DNA of 64,000 bases, taken from Bathynomus jamesi. Lineage: Eukaryota; Arthropoda; Malacostraca; Isopoda; Cirolanidae. This document shows positions 52,331 to 62,865 of this stretch, piece after piece. A program made the position numbers and the translations under genes. Position 1 is the stretch's first letter. Every line of letters starts with the position of its first letter. The stretch is from the NCBI GenBank assembly GCA_023014485.1, contig JAJOZX010003305.1, positions 276,501-340,500 of the forward strand, given 5' to 3'. Below the pieces are notes generated by a model, which saw only the letters and a list, made by a program, of their open reading frames with translations, made no database searches and was not told the origin of the DNA.

Positions 52331-53597
52331 CACTTTCAAGAATAGAGATTACTTCTGTTACCTTCAGCTCTACACTGTGGAATGCTATTGCACAGGATCA
52401 AGATAAGGATACGGAACTACAAGACCTGCTCAGAGAAGACTCCACTCACTCACTTTCCCTCAAGAAAATGAGTATGCCAGGATTGTCTGTGCCCCTCTAT
52501 TGCGACGTATCAACAGCTGCTATTCGCCCTTATGTCCCTCCATGTCACAGACAAGCAGTCTTCACGGATCTTCATAAGCCCTCCCATCCTGGTATCCGTG
52601 CTTCGCAACACCTGGTTACCTCTCGCTTTGTTTGGCCCTCGATGCGGAAGGATGTCAAACATTGGACCAAAACGTGCCTTGCCTGCCAGCGTGCCAAAGT
52701 CCAAAGGCACACCAGGTCCCCTTTGACGCATTTCCGCCCCCATCCCAGCGATTTGAGGTAATTCATGTAGACATTGTTGGCCCTCTTCCAGTGATTCAAG
52801 GCCAACGTTATCTGCTCACCTGTCTCGACCGCTTTTCCAGATGGCCTGAAGCCATCCCACTTCCTGATATCCAAGCGGACACTGTTGCAAGAGCCTTTCT
52901 TCATGGATGGGTATCAAGATTTGGATTGCCGACAAAAGTCATCACTGACCAAGGTCGCCAATTTGAGTCTTCGCTTTGGAAGAAGTTTACCAGCTTGTTG
53001 GGTACAGTACATGCGCATACCTGTGCGTATCATCCGCAAGCTAACGGCCTCGTCGAACGCTTCCATCGCCAGCTGAAGTCATCCCTTATGTGTCACGAAG
53101 ACTCCCATTGGATGGATAAGCTTCCACTCGTGTTGCTTGGTATTCGCTCTGCATTTAAGAGTGATCTGAAGACTACAGCGGCTGAACTAGTCTATGGAAC
53201 AACACTGCGGCTACCAGGTGGCTACTTCACTGCAGGGGATAAGTCATGTGATCCTACGGAATTCGCTCAAACACTTTCCTCTCACATGCAGTCCCTTCAG
53301 CCTGTTCCCCCTCGATTGACTAGCCAACAGCACATCTTTGTTTCCCCAGCCCTCCAATCTTGCACCCACGTTTTCGTTCGTGTACCTCTCCCAAAACGGC
53401 CTCTCCAATGTCCATATGACGGGCCCTATGAAGTTCTCCGACGTACGCGCAAATCATTTCTCATCCAGCGCGGTTCCAAGGTCGACAAGGTTTCTATCGA
53501 TCGTCTTAAGCCTGCGTTTTTTGAATCAACCTTAAGTGAGGTACATGTAGCTACCAAAAAGGTCCCGGGGAAATCTGTGTCGTTCGGAACTCTTTGA
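52331..53597 (+). pseudogene. Gypsy integrase region
   Basis: The HHCC zinc domain reads LHKPSHPGIRASQHL with CLACQRAK at about 52570-52700. After a shift near 52720 the catalytic core has VDIVGPLP (Asp, 52768), ITDQGRQFES (Asp, near 52945) and ANGLVERFHRQ (Glu, near 53045). A C-terminal region ends at 53597 with KVSIDRLKPAFFE, like other gypsy integrase tails. It would insert cDNA; the frameshift disables it unless it is a sequence error. Confidence 0.92.
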
Positions 53598-53620
53598 ACT
53601 TCCTCTCTGGTGGGGGAGTG
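53598..53620 (+). promoter_or_regulatory. Polypurine tract region
   Basis: TCTGGTGGGGGAGTG directly precedes the right LTR and would prime plus-strand DNA synthesis. Confidence 0.75.
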
Positions 53621-54085
53621 TGTAGTGAATACTCTTATTTTAGTTTCAAGTTAAATGTTAATTTTACTGTCTTGAATTTCGGAATAGTATAAATTCATTT
53701 TAAATTAGTTACCCCATTATAATTCAATTGTGAACCACATTAATACTAATTTTATGTATACTATATTATTTTATTGTATGTAAACATAATTAATTATATA
53801 TCACAATTGTCAGTTAATTATTTATATTCAAATATTTATTTTAATCTAATACCATGTCCATTTTACAAATAAACAATAGAAAACCAAAGGTTATATTTTC
53901 CACCTTTGGTACTGTCGCAGTTTCGCCTAACGGACTCAATACGGCTAGTGAGATAATCACTGGTTGGCACTTAACTAGCGGCAGTGCTTATGGCTACATC
54001 ATCCAGGTTAACCTATACCGGATAGATGCGCTACGGTCCCAAGCCGTAGCTTGCCTAGGTCCAACGACGACGACGTAAACCAACA
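53621..54085 (+). repeat. 3' LTR
   Basis: Near-identical to the 5' LTR, length 465 bp in both. Followed by CTTC. Confidence 0.95.
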
Positions 54086-54089
54086 CTTC

Positions 54090-54384
54090 TTTCTACAATA
54101 TTAGGTGGGTTTCAAACCTTATATTTTACAACACTTGTAAACTTTATTATTAATGCAACCTTTGGTTTTAATCCTTTGGACGGTCAGTTTTAACCTTATA
54201 TAATTTAGTTTGGAATGTAACCTTCGTTTCTTTCCTTAAATTTATTTTTACCGATGGTAAAAAAAGGAGGGGCCTCTGAAGCGTCATATCACAGCTTCAT
54301 AAATAAACAAAATTATTGACATATTTCTATGGGTTTTCATCTTTGTCACTAGAATGAGATTCCTGGAACAAGCACATTTCCGAT
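54090..54384. other. Spacer, nothing recognised
   Basis: AT-rich. Confidence 0.5.
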
Positions 54385-54668
54385 ATATATATAACCTTGG
54401 TTTAGCTTCAGCTCGAATTGTTCATTCTGACGAAGGTCAAGTTTGTCACTCCACCTTAGACCTACAGCTTAACGTGGAATCCGAACTACTCCCCACCAGC
54501 AGCCCAGCGTCTTTATCACTAGGCTACCTAGGGTACCCATTTATCTACGAACTAATTTTTTTTTATTGTGTGAAAGGATGAACAGCTGGGTTTTGCTGCG
54601 CGCCGCCTGCCGTCACCGGGTCTCGATCCCGGGGCTGATGGATTCGTAGTCAGCGACGCTAACCACTA
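54385..54668 (-). mobile_element. tRNA-derived dimeric SINE, nearly complete
   Basis: Minus strand: first tRNA-like head (GTAGTGGTTAGCGTCGCTGA, GGGATCGAGACCC near 54630-54668), linker with AACCCAGCTGTTCATCC, second tRNA-like head (TAGCCTAGTGATAAAGACGC), body (ACGTTAAGCTGTAGGTCTAA) and tail CTAAACCAAGGTTATATATA at the left. The far 5' bases are replaced by flanking sequence after 54668. Confidence 0.85.
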
Positions 54669-56196
54669 CATTGCTAAATTTAACTTGAACAAAAAGATTG
54701 ACCCGCTACTCACCTCGAAGCAGCTTCGACCCTTCTTATTCGTAAGCAAGGCTAACAAAGCCAACCAAGGACGCCAGCTCGTAAAATGCGAACCCTTTCG
54801 TTCATACTCTTTAAGCAATTTATTAAAAGGAAGCTACTCCATAACGTTAAAGTGGAATTTCTTCGCTCGCTCATGTGTTCGTGAAAGCCAATGTTTTTCA
54901 CTGCTTTTTGAGAATTTCGATTAAAATTTACTTTCCTCTCTCACATAAAAAAGGTCACAACGATGACTTTTCTTATTGATTTCAACGCACATCGCGTGAA
55001 ATGCTACAAAACTTGTATTTTGTTGTCGGATACGAAGCAATGAAATAGGGGAACTTTAATTTAATTTGTCTTCTTATATCGGCCCTAAATTAATGATATT
55101 GGAATTGTGTTGGGCACCAGTTTTATATATATATATAAAGAAAATGAGAAAGATAAATATGTGTGTGTAATGCGCGTCTTCGCGCGTACCTAATAAAATT
55201 AGTTGATAACAAAAGCATTGAGAGAACAGAAAACGCACGAAGGACAAACATAAAAGCAAAATTAGTTAAAATAAAAAATCATACCTAATAATTAATCATT
55301 AAACGAATCACTACATTTTGTCTTTGTAAAATCTGATTTATTATCTTTACATACTTCTTTCATGTATAAATTTCCGTCATTAAAAATAATAAATGGTATC
55401 GTCCTTCTGACATGGTAAAAGCAACTGTATATTAATAAAATTTCCTCCCCTTTTTTTGTCTATAAGACATATCTGCCTCCAATATGAGGTTTCCCTTCAT
55501 GTTAAGTAAACCAACGTGAACTCGATCATATACCTTCGTACGTCATCGTGTGAACTTACGATATATCTCTGTGATGATAATCACGAGAACTTTCGCAGCT
55601 CTCACAGTATATCCATCTTATATGGATAGACCAATTAAAGCATATGCGTAAGAGAATTGCGAGAGCGGAATGCTGAACAAGGAGTTATAAACTACTACTT
55701 AAAAGCAAGGCAACCTTTGCTTATATATTATGTCACGTATAATGCAGTTACAGTATACTATATATCCGAAATATTTATTATAGGAAGGTATAATGGGGAT
55801 TTGAACGTTTTAAGACGAACGATCAATTCTTTTCTCTTGATGCTCAGATAGAGTTGCAATTCGTATATTGTTGCTCATCTTTAAAGTAGTTTAGCATTAA
55901 TAAATGCGTATAAAACGCCTAACACGACTTTTCTAACGCAATTAAACTTTAATGTGTCATCAGCAAACCAAAGTAGAAAAAAATTTGGGGTTTGCGAGCC
56001 AACAAAACGCTTTAATATGCCTTAAAACATCTCAAATGTACCCAGGAATATCCCTTCAAACTCTAAATTCTACCTCTCGAACCCTTAAAATCTTGAAAAA
56101 CTGTAAGGACAACCATAAAAGGCAACATAGGAGAAATTAATAAATATGGACGAGAATACCACACACTTCATGTCATTCGTCTCTTTGCTCACGTAC

Positions 56197-56200
<4 letters not shown>
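54669..56200. other. Unassigned stretch
   Basis: No recognised gene. TA-rich tract at 55128-55137. Frames at 54685, 55074, 55657 and 55952 lack motifs. Confidence 0.5.

Positions 56201-56281
<81 letters not shown>
56201..56281. repeat. (TA)n microsatellite
   Basis: Two TA runs separated by a short TATTATAATATATTAT stretch. Confidence 0.95.
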
Positions 56282-56285
<4 letters not shown>

Positions 56286-57244
56286 TGTCACTGAGTCGCT
56301 TTACAGTGGTCATACAGCTATTATGTAAATGAAAACTTATGCTGGGTTTTGAAATATAAATATTGTAATTACTCTCGAAGTAAAATAATATGGTAAAGTT
56401 GTTCTACTCTTATTAACGAGTAATTCACAACAATAAATTTTAGTTAAAGATTTCCTCAACAGCAATATGACAAACAAACATAAACAATTAAATTAAATGT
56501 ACATTAATATATACAAATTAATACAAACATTAATACAAACATAGACGAGGAGTTGTGCGAAATAATTGGGCGTCACTGGAGGTGAAAGTTTATTCGGAAT
56601 GTTATTTGGAAGAAAGTTGGTTGATGGGGTTTAACTTCTTTCGCATCATCTAAGGTCATATGGCGGAAGGGACCTGCAGCTTTACGTGGAGTCCAAACCA
56701 CGCCTCCTTACATAATCTGGACGCAGAGGACGGTTCCCCACCCAACTACTATCTGATCCAATGTCGCTTAACTTCGCTGATCGAAGGGAAGCGTTTATTT
56801 GGAAGAAAACGAAGTTCCTATAATAGGACTGGGTTGGAAAAGAGGATTCTTGATAGCTTTTTTGCTCGTCGTCCCTTTTTCGGAGGTCTTGGCTGATGGA
56901 TTTTCTTATGGTCTTTTTCAACGGTTTTCCAAATAGATTTTCTTCGTGATTTTTCTTGGAGCGTTGATTTACAAGTGTTTTATGGCGACTAGGCAACTAT
57001 TTCAAAGCGTCACAAATCGAGCTGCTCTCTTTATTGCTTGGGTATCTAAACATGATCCTTCCAGACAAACTTTCGTTTACCAGTCGAAACCTCTTCGGAG
57101 TCTACCCGAAGCTTTTGTGCTTGAAGAAAATTAGTTTTGGTTAGGTTTACGATCTTCGCTTTCATCTGCTGGTGTCTTCCAAGAGCCGTAACGAATCTAA
57201 AGCTTGGATCTGTTTGCCAAGAGCAAGGGTTTTCAACCTTGTCT
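56282..57244. other. Unassigned stretch with a decayed SINE fragment
   Basis: Near 56668-56705 the sequence GACCTGCAGCTTTACGTGGA is like the SINE body on the minus strand. Otherwise nothing recognised. Confidence 0.45.
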
Positions 57245-57920
57245 TCACTTGAAAGCCACAAGGTTTTCTCTGCCCCAGTCAGAGATGGCAGAAAGATCAG
57301 AGGTGAGGTGTACCACAACCGTCCTACGCGAATCATGGAGTGACTGTTGAGAGGGACGCTTTGGGAAGCGGGTGGAGAAGTGAAGAGTGGAATCATCGGC
57401 ATAAGAGTGAATAGGACAGGAAGTGCGACTTAATAGAACATTGATAAATAAAAGGAAAAGATTTGGTGATAGAAAAGAACAGTTAATAGCTGTAGGAGAA
57501 GAACAGTGGCCATCTACCAAAAACTTTTTTTTTCTCTCTTCTATAGATCGTCCAGAAAGGAAATTACAGATGAAAGCACAGATAGAAGGATTAAAACCGA
57601 CGGAGAGCAGTTTCGAAATTAAAGATTTGTGCCAAACTCTATCATAAGCTTTTGATACACCTAGTGCAATAGCAAAAGTATCACCGAAATCCCGAAAGGA
57701 TGATGACCAAGAGTCAGAGAGATATGCAAGAAGATCGCCAGTAGAGCGTCTCTTGCGGAACCTATAGTGACGATCTGAAAGAAGATTGTAAGAAGAGAGG
57801 CGTTCAAGAATCTTCCTATTAAGGATAGATTCAAGAACTTTTGAGAGACAAGAAATCAAAGCAACTGGACGATAGTTGGAGGGTTGAGAGCGAACTTCCA
57901 GCAGGAAGAAAAAGTACCAG
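57245..57920 (-). pseudogene. LINE family B reverse transcriptase
   Basis: On the minus strand: VRSQPSNYRPVALISCLSKV, LESILNRKILERL (start of reverse transcriptase), HYRFRKRRSTGDLLAYLSDS, GVSKAYDRVWHKSLISKL (motif A), the modified motif B region LSPNLFLLFINV and SYADDSTLHFSTRFPKR (YADD box), ending SDLSAISDWGRENLVAFK at 57245. The sequence continues nothing beyond that point. An AT tract (57936-57973) truncates its 5' side. Almost one open frame, but the Ser-Gly part of motif B is altered (TAINCSFLSPN). Confidence 0.88.
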
Positions 57921-57933
57921 ATGAAAGGCAAGT

Positions 57934-57935
<2 letters not shown>

Positions 57936-57973
<38 letters not shown>
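57936..57973. repeat. (TA)n microsatellite
   Basis: TA run between the LINE and the tRNA-like array. Confidence 0.95.
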
Positions 57974-57975
<2 letters not shown>

Positions 57976-58049
57976 ACGTAAAGAACGACGCTTGTATAGG
58001 AGAATATTCCGCGCAAGATGAGGAGAGAGAACGAAACAAATGAAAAAAT

Positions 58050-58126
58050 GAGGTAACCACCCGGGAATCGAACCCGGGATCTTCCGATTGCCGGTCAGAT
58101 ATGATAACCATTACACCACGCGCCTC
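58050..58126 (-). repeat. tRNA-like sequence in the array (minus unit)
   Basis: GTGGTGTAATGGTTATCATA as A box and GGGTTCGATTCCC as B box, with an anticodon-like stem TCTGA...TCGGA of weak pairing. The acceptor halves do not pair. Confidence 0.75.
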
Positions 58127-58428
58127 ACTCGAACAAATGCCGTAATTCTCCTACATACGCGCAGAAACCAATGCCCCAAGAGGGCACCTCCCGCTTGCCG
58201 TACATTATATACATTTTAACTGCAAACACGCAGTATAATTAACGTAAAGAACGACGCTTGTATAGGAGAATATCCCGCGCAAGATTCTCCTATACATGCG
58301 TCGTTCTTTACGTTAATTATACTGCGTGTTTGCAGTTAAAATGTATATAATGTACGGCAAGCGGGAGGTGCCCTCTTGGGGCATTGGTTTCTGCGCGTAT
58401 GTAGGAGAATTACGGCATTTGTTCGAGT

Positions 58429-58504
58429 GAGGCCCGTGGTGTAATGGTTATCATATCCGACCGGCAATCGGAAGATCCCGGGTTCGATTCCCGGGTGGTT
58501 ACCT
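58429..58504 (+). repeat. tRNA-like sequence in the array (first plus unit)
   Basis: D-arm TGTAATGGTTATCA, anticodon stem TCCGA/TCGGA with loop CCGGCAA, T-arm CCGGG-TTCGATT-CCCGG. If real, the anticodon would be GGC, but base 33 is C, not T, and the two acceptor ends (around GCCCGTG and TGGTTACC) do not pair. I therefore call it tRNA-like and not a tRNA gene. Confidence 0.75.
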
Positions 58505-58693
58505 CATTTTTTCATTTGTTTCGTTCTCTCTCCTCATCTTGCGCGGAATATTCTCCTATACAAGCGTCGTTCTTTACGTTAATTATACTGCGTGTTTGCA
58601 GTTAAAATGTATAAATGTACGGCAAGCGGGAGGTGCCCTCTTGGGGCATTGGTTTCTGCGCGTATGTAGGAGAAATACGGCATTTGTTCGAGT

Positions 58694-58770
58694 GAGGCCC
58701 GTGGTGTAATGGTTATCATATCTGACCGGCAATCGGAAGATCCCGGGTTCGATTCCCGGGTGGTTACCTC
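58694..58770 (+). repeat. tRNA-like sequence in the array (second plus unit)
   Basis: Same as the first plus unit except TCTGA in place of TCCGA in the anticodon stem, which weakens pairing by one base. Confidence 0.75.
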
Positions 58771-58871
58771 ATTTTTTCATTTGTTTCGTTCTCTCTCCTC
58801 ATCTTGCGCGGAATATTCTCCTATACAAGCGTCGTTCTTTACGTTAATTATACTGCGTGTTTGCAGTTAAA

Positions 58872-58876
<5 letters not shown>

Positions 58877-58930
<54 letters not shown>
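58877..58930. repeat. (TA)n(TG)n microsatellite
   Basis: TA followed by a TG run. Confidence 0.95.
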
Positions 58931-58964
58931 TGTGTCTGTGTCTGTTAGCATGACATAGCCAAAG

Positions 58965-60334
58965 AGCTACGTACTTCCAATTCTGTTGATGATATTTCTT
59001 CGACTTTAATAACTTACTGACGTTCTCTAAGGAAGTTATCGATCTGTTATTCCATTTTGCCAGTTATTTCCATATGTTTAATTTTATGTGCTATAATACC
59101 ATGATCACATTTGTCGAATGCTTTAGCAAAATCCTTGTACATTAAGAATAGTTCTCAATTTTTTTCAAGTGCATCAATTATATTGTTATAATGCTATATT
59201 AGTTGTGATAGGCACGATTTTCCTGATCGGAAACCGCGCGAGTTCTCATTGAATATCTCCTGGGTCTCCAAAATGTCATAAATCTTCTTTGTAACTATAT
59301 TTTCAAATATTTTGGTGACATGAGATGTCAGTAACACTGGTTTATAGTTCTTTGCCTGAGACATTTTTCATCCTTTATATATAGAGACGTCCGCTCTCTC
59401 CAGGATGCTTGTATTTCTTCTGTGTCCAAAAATCTTCATATTCAGTACAGAGGTGTAGCTATTTCATTCTTACAGTTTTTAATCATCGCGGTGTCTTATC
59501 TGTCCGGACTCGATGATGAATGTGATTTAATTTGTCCTTCAGCTCGCGCTATATCTTCTGGGGCAAAATAAAAATGAGTTATATTGTCTCTTGTAGCCAC
59601 TCTTCAAAGAAGGTATTGTGATCACAGACCACTTTGTCACTTACTTTTTGGGGTACTGAAAACTGATTCATACTGAGCTCTCAATATTTCAGCTATTTCC
59701 TTCAGATCGTCGATTAGCTCATTATTTTCATTCCTTGAGGGCTCGATAGTAGTGCGAGTTCTTGTTTTCCTTTTCGCAAAGTTATAGGAGTGTTTTGGGT
59801 TTTCCTTTATTACTTCTACCGCATCTACCTCTTCCCCCTGAATGACCCTTAAGGAGAGATTGTATTTCCCCGACGATTCTCTTCAGCTTTTTTGTGTCAT
59901 TTTTCTGTCACTATTAACTGTGCAGTTTATTAATAATTTTATAGCTACTCTCTTTCTTTTGTGAAATATTGTTCGCCTTTGCCTCTCGAAATAGTTCCTA
60001 TTTACTTTCTCCTGCTCTTTTTGGAACATGTTTTCTTAAAGTTTCTAGCGTTATATATTCTAAGTTTATTAGCATATCTTCAGTTGTTTTGTCCTTGAAT
60101 ACTGTTTTCCAGTCTATTTGAGCCATATTTTATCCGAGTTCTTTCCAATCTATAGTTTTGAAGCTTAGGTTAAAAATCTAAAATTTGCTTCTTTCTTTGG
60201 TGTGTGTGTTTTCTTTTAATGTTATCGTCATATTAGTCGATATTTCGATAATGTTGTGGTCAGATATAATCGCTGGGGTTATTTTTATATCATCAATTAG
60301 GTTGTTGTTGTTCATGAATATCAGATCTAAGCAG
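58965..60334 (-). pseudogene. LINE A reverse transcriptase start and ORF2 linker (broken)
   Basis: Near 59330-59160 the frame shows SVTSHVTKIFENIVTKKIYD and NENSRGFRSGKSCLSQLI, then MYKDFAKAFDKCDHGIIAHK (motif A with the catalytic Asp replaced in part; DFAKAFD is kept). It ends in NFLRERQ and VRSSLAMS-like sequence at 58965. The linker (60250-59900) reads KFTE-type polar sequence similar to 2078-2460. Multiple stops. Confidence 0.75.
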
Positions 60335-60477
60335 TTAGTTTTCCTGGTGTTCTCTTTTTTTTTGTGCGTGGTGTGCGTGTGTGTGTGTGTGTGTGTGTGT
60401 TAACATAAATTCATTTGTTAAGGCTATCAGCATATTTGCTTGTTCCTGCTCCTTTCTTGTGCCCACTTTGTCTTGGT

Positions 60478-60824
60478 TTACCTTGGTTACTTTGGTTTTG
60501 CTTCGGCCCGAATTGTTCATTTTGACGAAAGTCAACCTTATCACTCCACTTTAGACCTATAGTTTAAAGTGGAATCCGAACCACGCCCTACCACGGGCGG
60601 TCAGAAATTACAAAGTCCTCGCCCGGACTCGATCTCACGACCTTCCGATCAGCAGCCCAACGTTTTAACCACTAGGTTACCAAGGGTACCCATTTATCTA
60701 CCAACCATTTTCTTTTGTGTGGCAGGAAAACAGCTGGGTTTGCTGCGCGCCGCCTCCCGTCACCGGGTATCGAACCCTGGCCGGTGGATTCGTAGTCAAC
60801 GATGTTAACTGCACCGCCGAGGCG

Positions 60825-60830
<6 letters not shown>
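60478..60830 (-). mobile_element. tRNA-derived SINE, longest copy
   Basis: Minus strand: first tRNA-like head at 60760-60826, linker with AACCCAGCTGTTTTCC, and the second tRNA-like head in its longer form (GGTAACCTAGTGGTTAAAAC, GCTGATCGGAAGGTCGTGAG, GATCGAGTCCGGGCGAGGAC near 60605-60690). The other copies lack the middle of this second head. Body and tail follow to 60478. It lies inside the LINE A endonuclease, so it is younger than that insertion. Confidence 0.82.

Positions 60831-60860
<30 letters not shown>
60831..60860. repeat. (TA)n microsatellite
   Basis: TA run at the 5' edge of the SINE. Confidence 0.95.
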
Positions 60861-60864
<4 letters not shown>

Positions 60865-61573
60865 TACTCGTTTGTACTTTATAAATGGGAAATTAAAGCT
60901 GAGCACTATATTGGGGTTGGGGAGCTTTAAGAACGTTATTAGTTTTCTGGTATCAGCAATGTTATCAGAGAATTTTGCAGTTGGAGTGTTCGGAGGTCTG
61001 TAAATGATTTTTGGTATCACATTTATTTTTTCAGTTTTTACTGCTAAAAGCTCGAAGTAACTGTTTGATTTACTTATTGTTTTTGTCATACGACTCTCAT
61101 GTATGTACAGTATATAGCACAGCCACCTTTTCATCTTTGTGTTCTGTAGTATGTTCTAACCATCGACTTCTAGTTCTTTTTTATCTATGTAGTACTCGCA
61201 GTTTTCACAGTCTCTTTGGCAGTCTTTAACTTGTGTTTCTGTGAGGTTCGCGATGTCGGAACTTGTTTTATCCTTAAATCCTTTTAGGTATGAAACTATG
61301 TTTAGCGAGTGGTTCGGTTTTCGCAGTTGAATATTTGCCAGGACCATACTTATGTATTAAATTTTTCGTTGTTCCTTGTCATTCCAAATTCATTATCCTT
61401 CAGTGCCACATGTTTCGTAGCTCTATGGTCCTCCGGGAAAGATCCGTTTCCGTTTATCTGTTCAGGTAGCTTCGTGCTTGATAATGGTTCAGCTAGGAGG
61501 TTTTTAATTGTGTCGACTGTATGTGTTTTGTATAAATCTTAGTAGCCGTATGGTATCGGCGATGTCGAAAACT

Positions 61574-62340
61574 TTATTTTGCGGTTTGCACCCATAGGTT
61601 TCTTATTATTTTTCTTATTGTACTCAGAGTTTTTTGGGAGGTGATGGTAGTAGCACTTTTTATGGTATTTGCAGTTTCATGTATTGTGTAATAATTGTAA
61701 ATAGTTGGGTCGTAGAATATGCAGCTGTCACCGAATTTATAGTGGCCATTATTATAGTATAATTCACAAATGATTTGATGCTCATATCCTTGCATAGTAC
61801 CTGCATACAGTTTCTTCCATATTCCTCCTCGGGGCCTTTGTTTTTGGTGTTTGTTCATTTCCTTATTTGGAGATAATCTCTACATATTACCGAGGTTGAA
61901 CTTTTCTTCGGGAATATTTAAGCTAGTGTCCTCCATCTGATCTTCGTATGTTATTTTTTCTCTATTTTACTCTCATTTTCGCCCTTTCGTTTGTTGGTGT
62001 TTTCCCTATTTCAGTTTTTCTCTTTTTATTTTCGTTTCCTGCTCCACTCTTCCTGACATTCACATTTTCTCCTTTAGTTCCTCTTCAGTGTTCCGTTCTG
62101 ATTTAAATACCGTAAACGAATCTATTTCCGTGGAACAATCTTTACAGAAAAATTTTATTCGGGTTATCTCTTTGACACTTGATATAAGGGAGATCTGCTT
62201 ATCTTCCCTTTCGAAGTACCTTTAGTCAATAAGAGATTGACAGCGAGCATATCTTTTTGCCCTTGTCTCGTCCGTTGTTAAATTACAAGTCTTACAAAGC
62301 TCGCTAAATCGACTTCCCAATTTCCCACTTTTTAATGTAG
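61574..62340 (-). pseudogene. LINE A ORF1 remnant, copy 2
   Basis: Near 62170 the minus strand reads TRIKFFCKDCSTEIDSFTVF, the equivalent of VEIKFLCGACTQTVNSFAVF in copy 1, and upstream (62310-62200) SELCKTCNLTTDETRAKRYA with the first Cys pairs. The 3' end (61858-61574) has YEHQIICELYYNNGHYKFGD, the second CCCH finger with several cysteines lost. Strongly decayed. Confidence 0.65.
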
Positions 62341-62412
62341 GACCGTTTCCTGATTAGGAGTGTTTGGATGGGGGAAGGTGCCTCCGTTACCCTGAGGGAT
62401 GGGTATCGAGTG

Positions 62413-62506
62413 TTAACACTCTAACGCCGACTGGGTCGAATACGCACCGTTTCAAATACCCCATTTAGACTTAACCCTACAAAAACGTTCGGCGTTAAAG
62501 GGTTAA
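62413..62506. mobile_element. piggyBac-type MITE
   Basis: TTAACACTCTAACGCCGA (62413) and TCGGCGTTAAAGGGTTAA (ending 62506): TTAA at both ends plus inverted CCCTTTAACGCCGA-type repeats, as in piggyBac-derived MITEs. Length 94 bp, no ORF. Confidence 0.82.
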
Positions 62507-62796
62507 TTGGTGACCGGGAGATTGCTCGTTTGGAACAACTCTGCGTAGTTAAGGGGACACTTTGTTTGAGTTTTGTAACTGCAAAGAGATTTCTTTCAAA
62601 TGAATAATTATAATTCGATCCCGTGATAAATTAGCTTTTCTATGGCAAACTATGATTTCACATTTCAATCTATAACACTTTGCGTGCAATAGATATTATT
62701 AACACAAACACTGACACTTTTTCATTTTCTTTGATTAGGGAAACTTTTATTTAAACTACGACAGAAAATCGTGTTACCGCTTTCCCGGGCAAGCAA
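62507..62796. other. Spacer, nothing recognised
   Basis: AT-rich. Confidence 0.5.
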
Positions 62797-62798
62797 AC

Positions 62799-62860
<62 letters not shown>
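62797..62860. repeat. (TA)n microsatellite
   Basis: TA run of about 60 bp. Confidence 0.95.

Positions 62861-62865
<5 letters not shown>

Larger units (their letters stand above)
49062..54085 (+). mobile_element. Ty3/gypsy LTR retrotransposon
   Basis: Two 465-bp LTRs (49062-49526 and 53621-54085), TG...CA form, flanked by CTTC at 49058-49061 and 54086-54089. A primer-binding-like site follows the left LTR and a purine tract precedes the right LTR. Gene order is gag, protease, reverse transcriptase, RNase H, integrase, which defines Ty3/gypsy. No envelope gene is seen. The LTRs differ at two positions by eye (near 49110/53669 and 49500/54059), implying a recent insertion, yet the coding region has at least six frame breaks. 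Confidence 0.96.
57975..58876. repeat. Inverted and tandem array of tRNA-like units
   Basis: A unit of about 265 bp, containing a tRNA-like segment, occurs once in minus orientation (57975-58275) and twice in plus orientation (58285-58876), so the left unit and the two right units form an inverted pair around about 58277. The units share GTAAAGAACGACGCTTGTAT, GGTGCCCTCTTGGGGCATTG and TTCGTTCTCTCTCCTCATCT or complements. The sequence TCTCCTATAC occurs at both unit boundaries. This could be a tRNA-derived SINE or foldback element amplified in place. Confidence 0.85.
60335..61347 (-). pseudogene. LINE A endonuclease, copy 2 (split by SINE)
   Basis: Pieces: VLANIQLRKPNHSLN and SSDIANLTETQVKDCQRDCE (61347 frame), VIPKIIYRPPNTPTAKFSDN and IVLSFNFPFIKYKRVGY (61134 frame, up to the (TA)n), and EQEQANMLIALTNEFMLTHT (60544 frame) after the SINE. 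They match copy 1 in order. Non-functional. Confidence 0.8.
58965..62345 (-). mobile_element. LINE family A, copy 2, with a SINE insertion
   Basis: On the minus strand: ORF1 remnant (62340-61574), endonuclease (61347-60100 with an insertion) and the first part of reverse transcriptase (about 59700-58965). The order matches copy 1 at 2050-4330. Reverse transcriptase stops before motif B, so both copies lack a 3' end. A SINE with (TA)n lies at 60478-60860 within the endonuclease, and a (TG)n tract at 60372-60402 interrupts the frame. Confidence 0.85.

Noticed and set aside
49062..54085. Endogenous retrovirus with envelope
   Set aside because: No open frame or membrane-spanning protein lies between integrase and the right LTR; it is an envelope-less gypsy element.
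56146..56328. Open frames made of Ile-Tyr repeats
   Set aside because: Translated TA microsatellites, no protein.
57137..57343. Plus-strand frames over the LINE B region as genes
   Set aside because: They are antisense shadows of the minus-strand reverse transcriptase.
58429..58504. Functional tRNA-Ala (anticodon GGC) gene
   Set aside because: Acceptor halves do not pair and base 33 is C; the three units sit in a repeat array.
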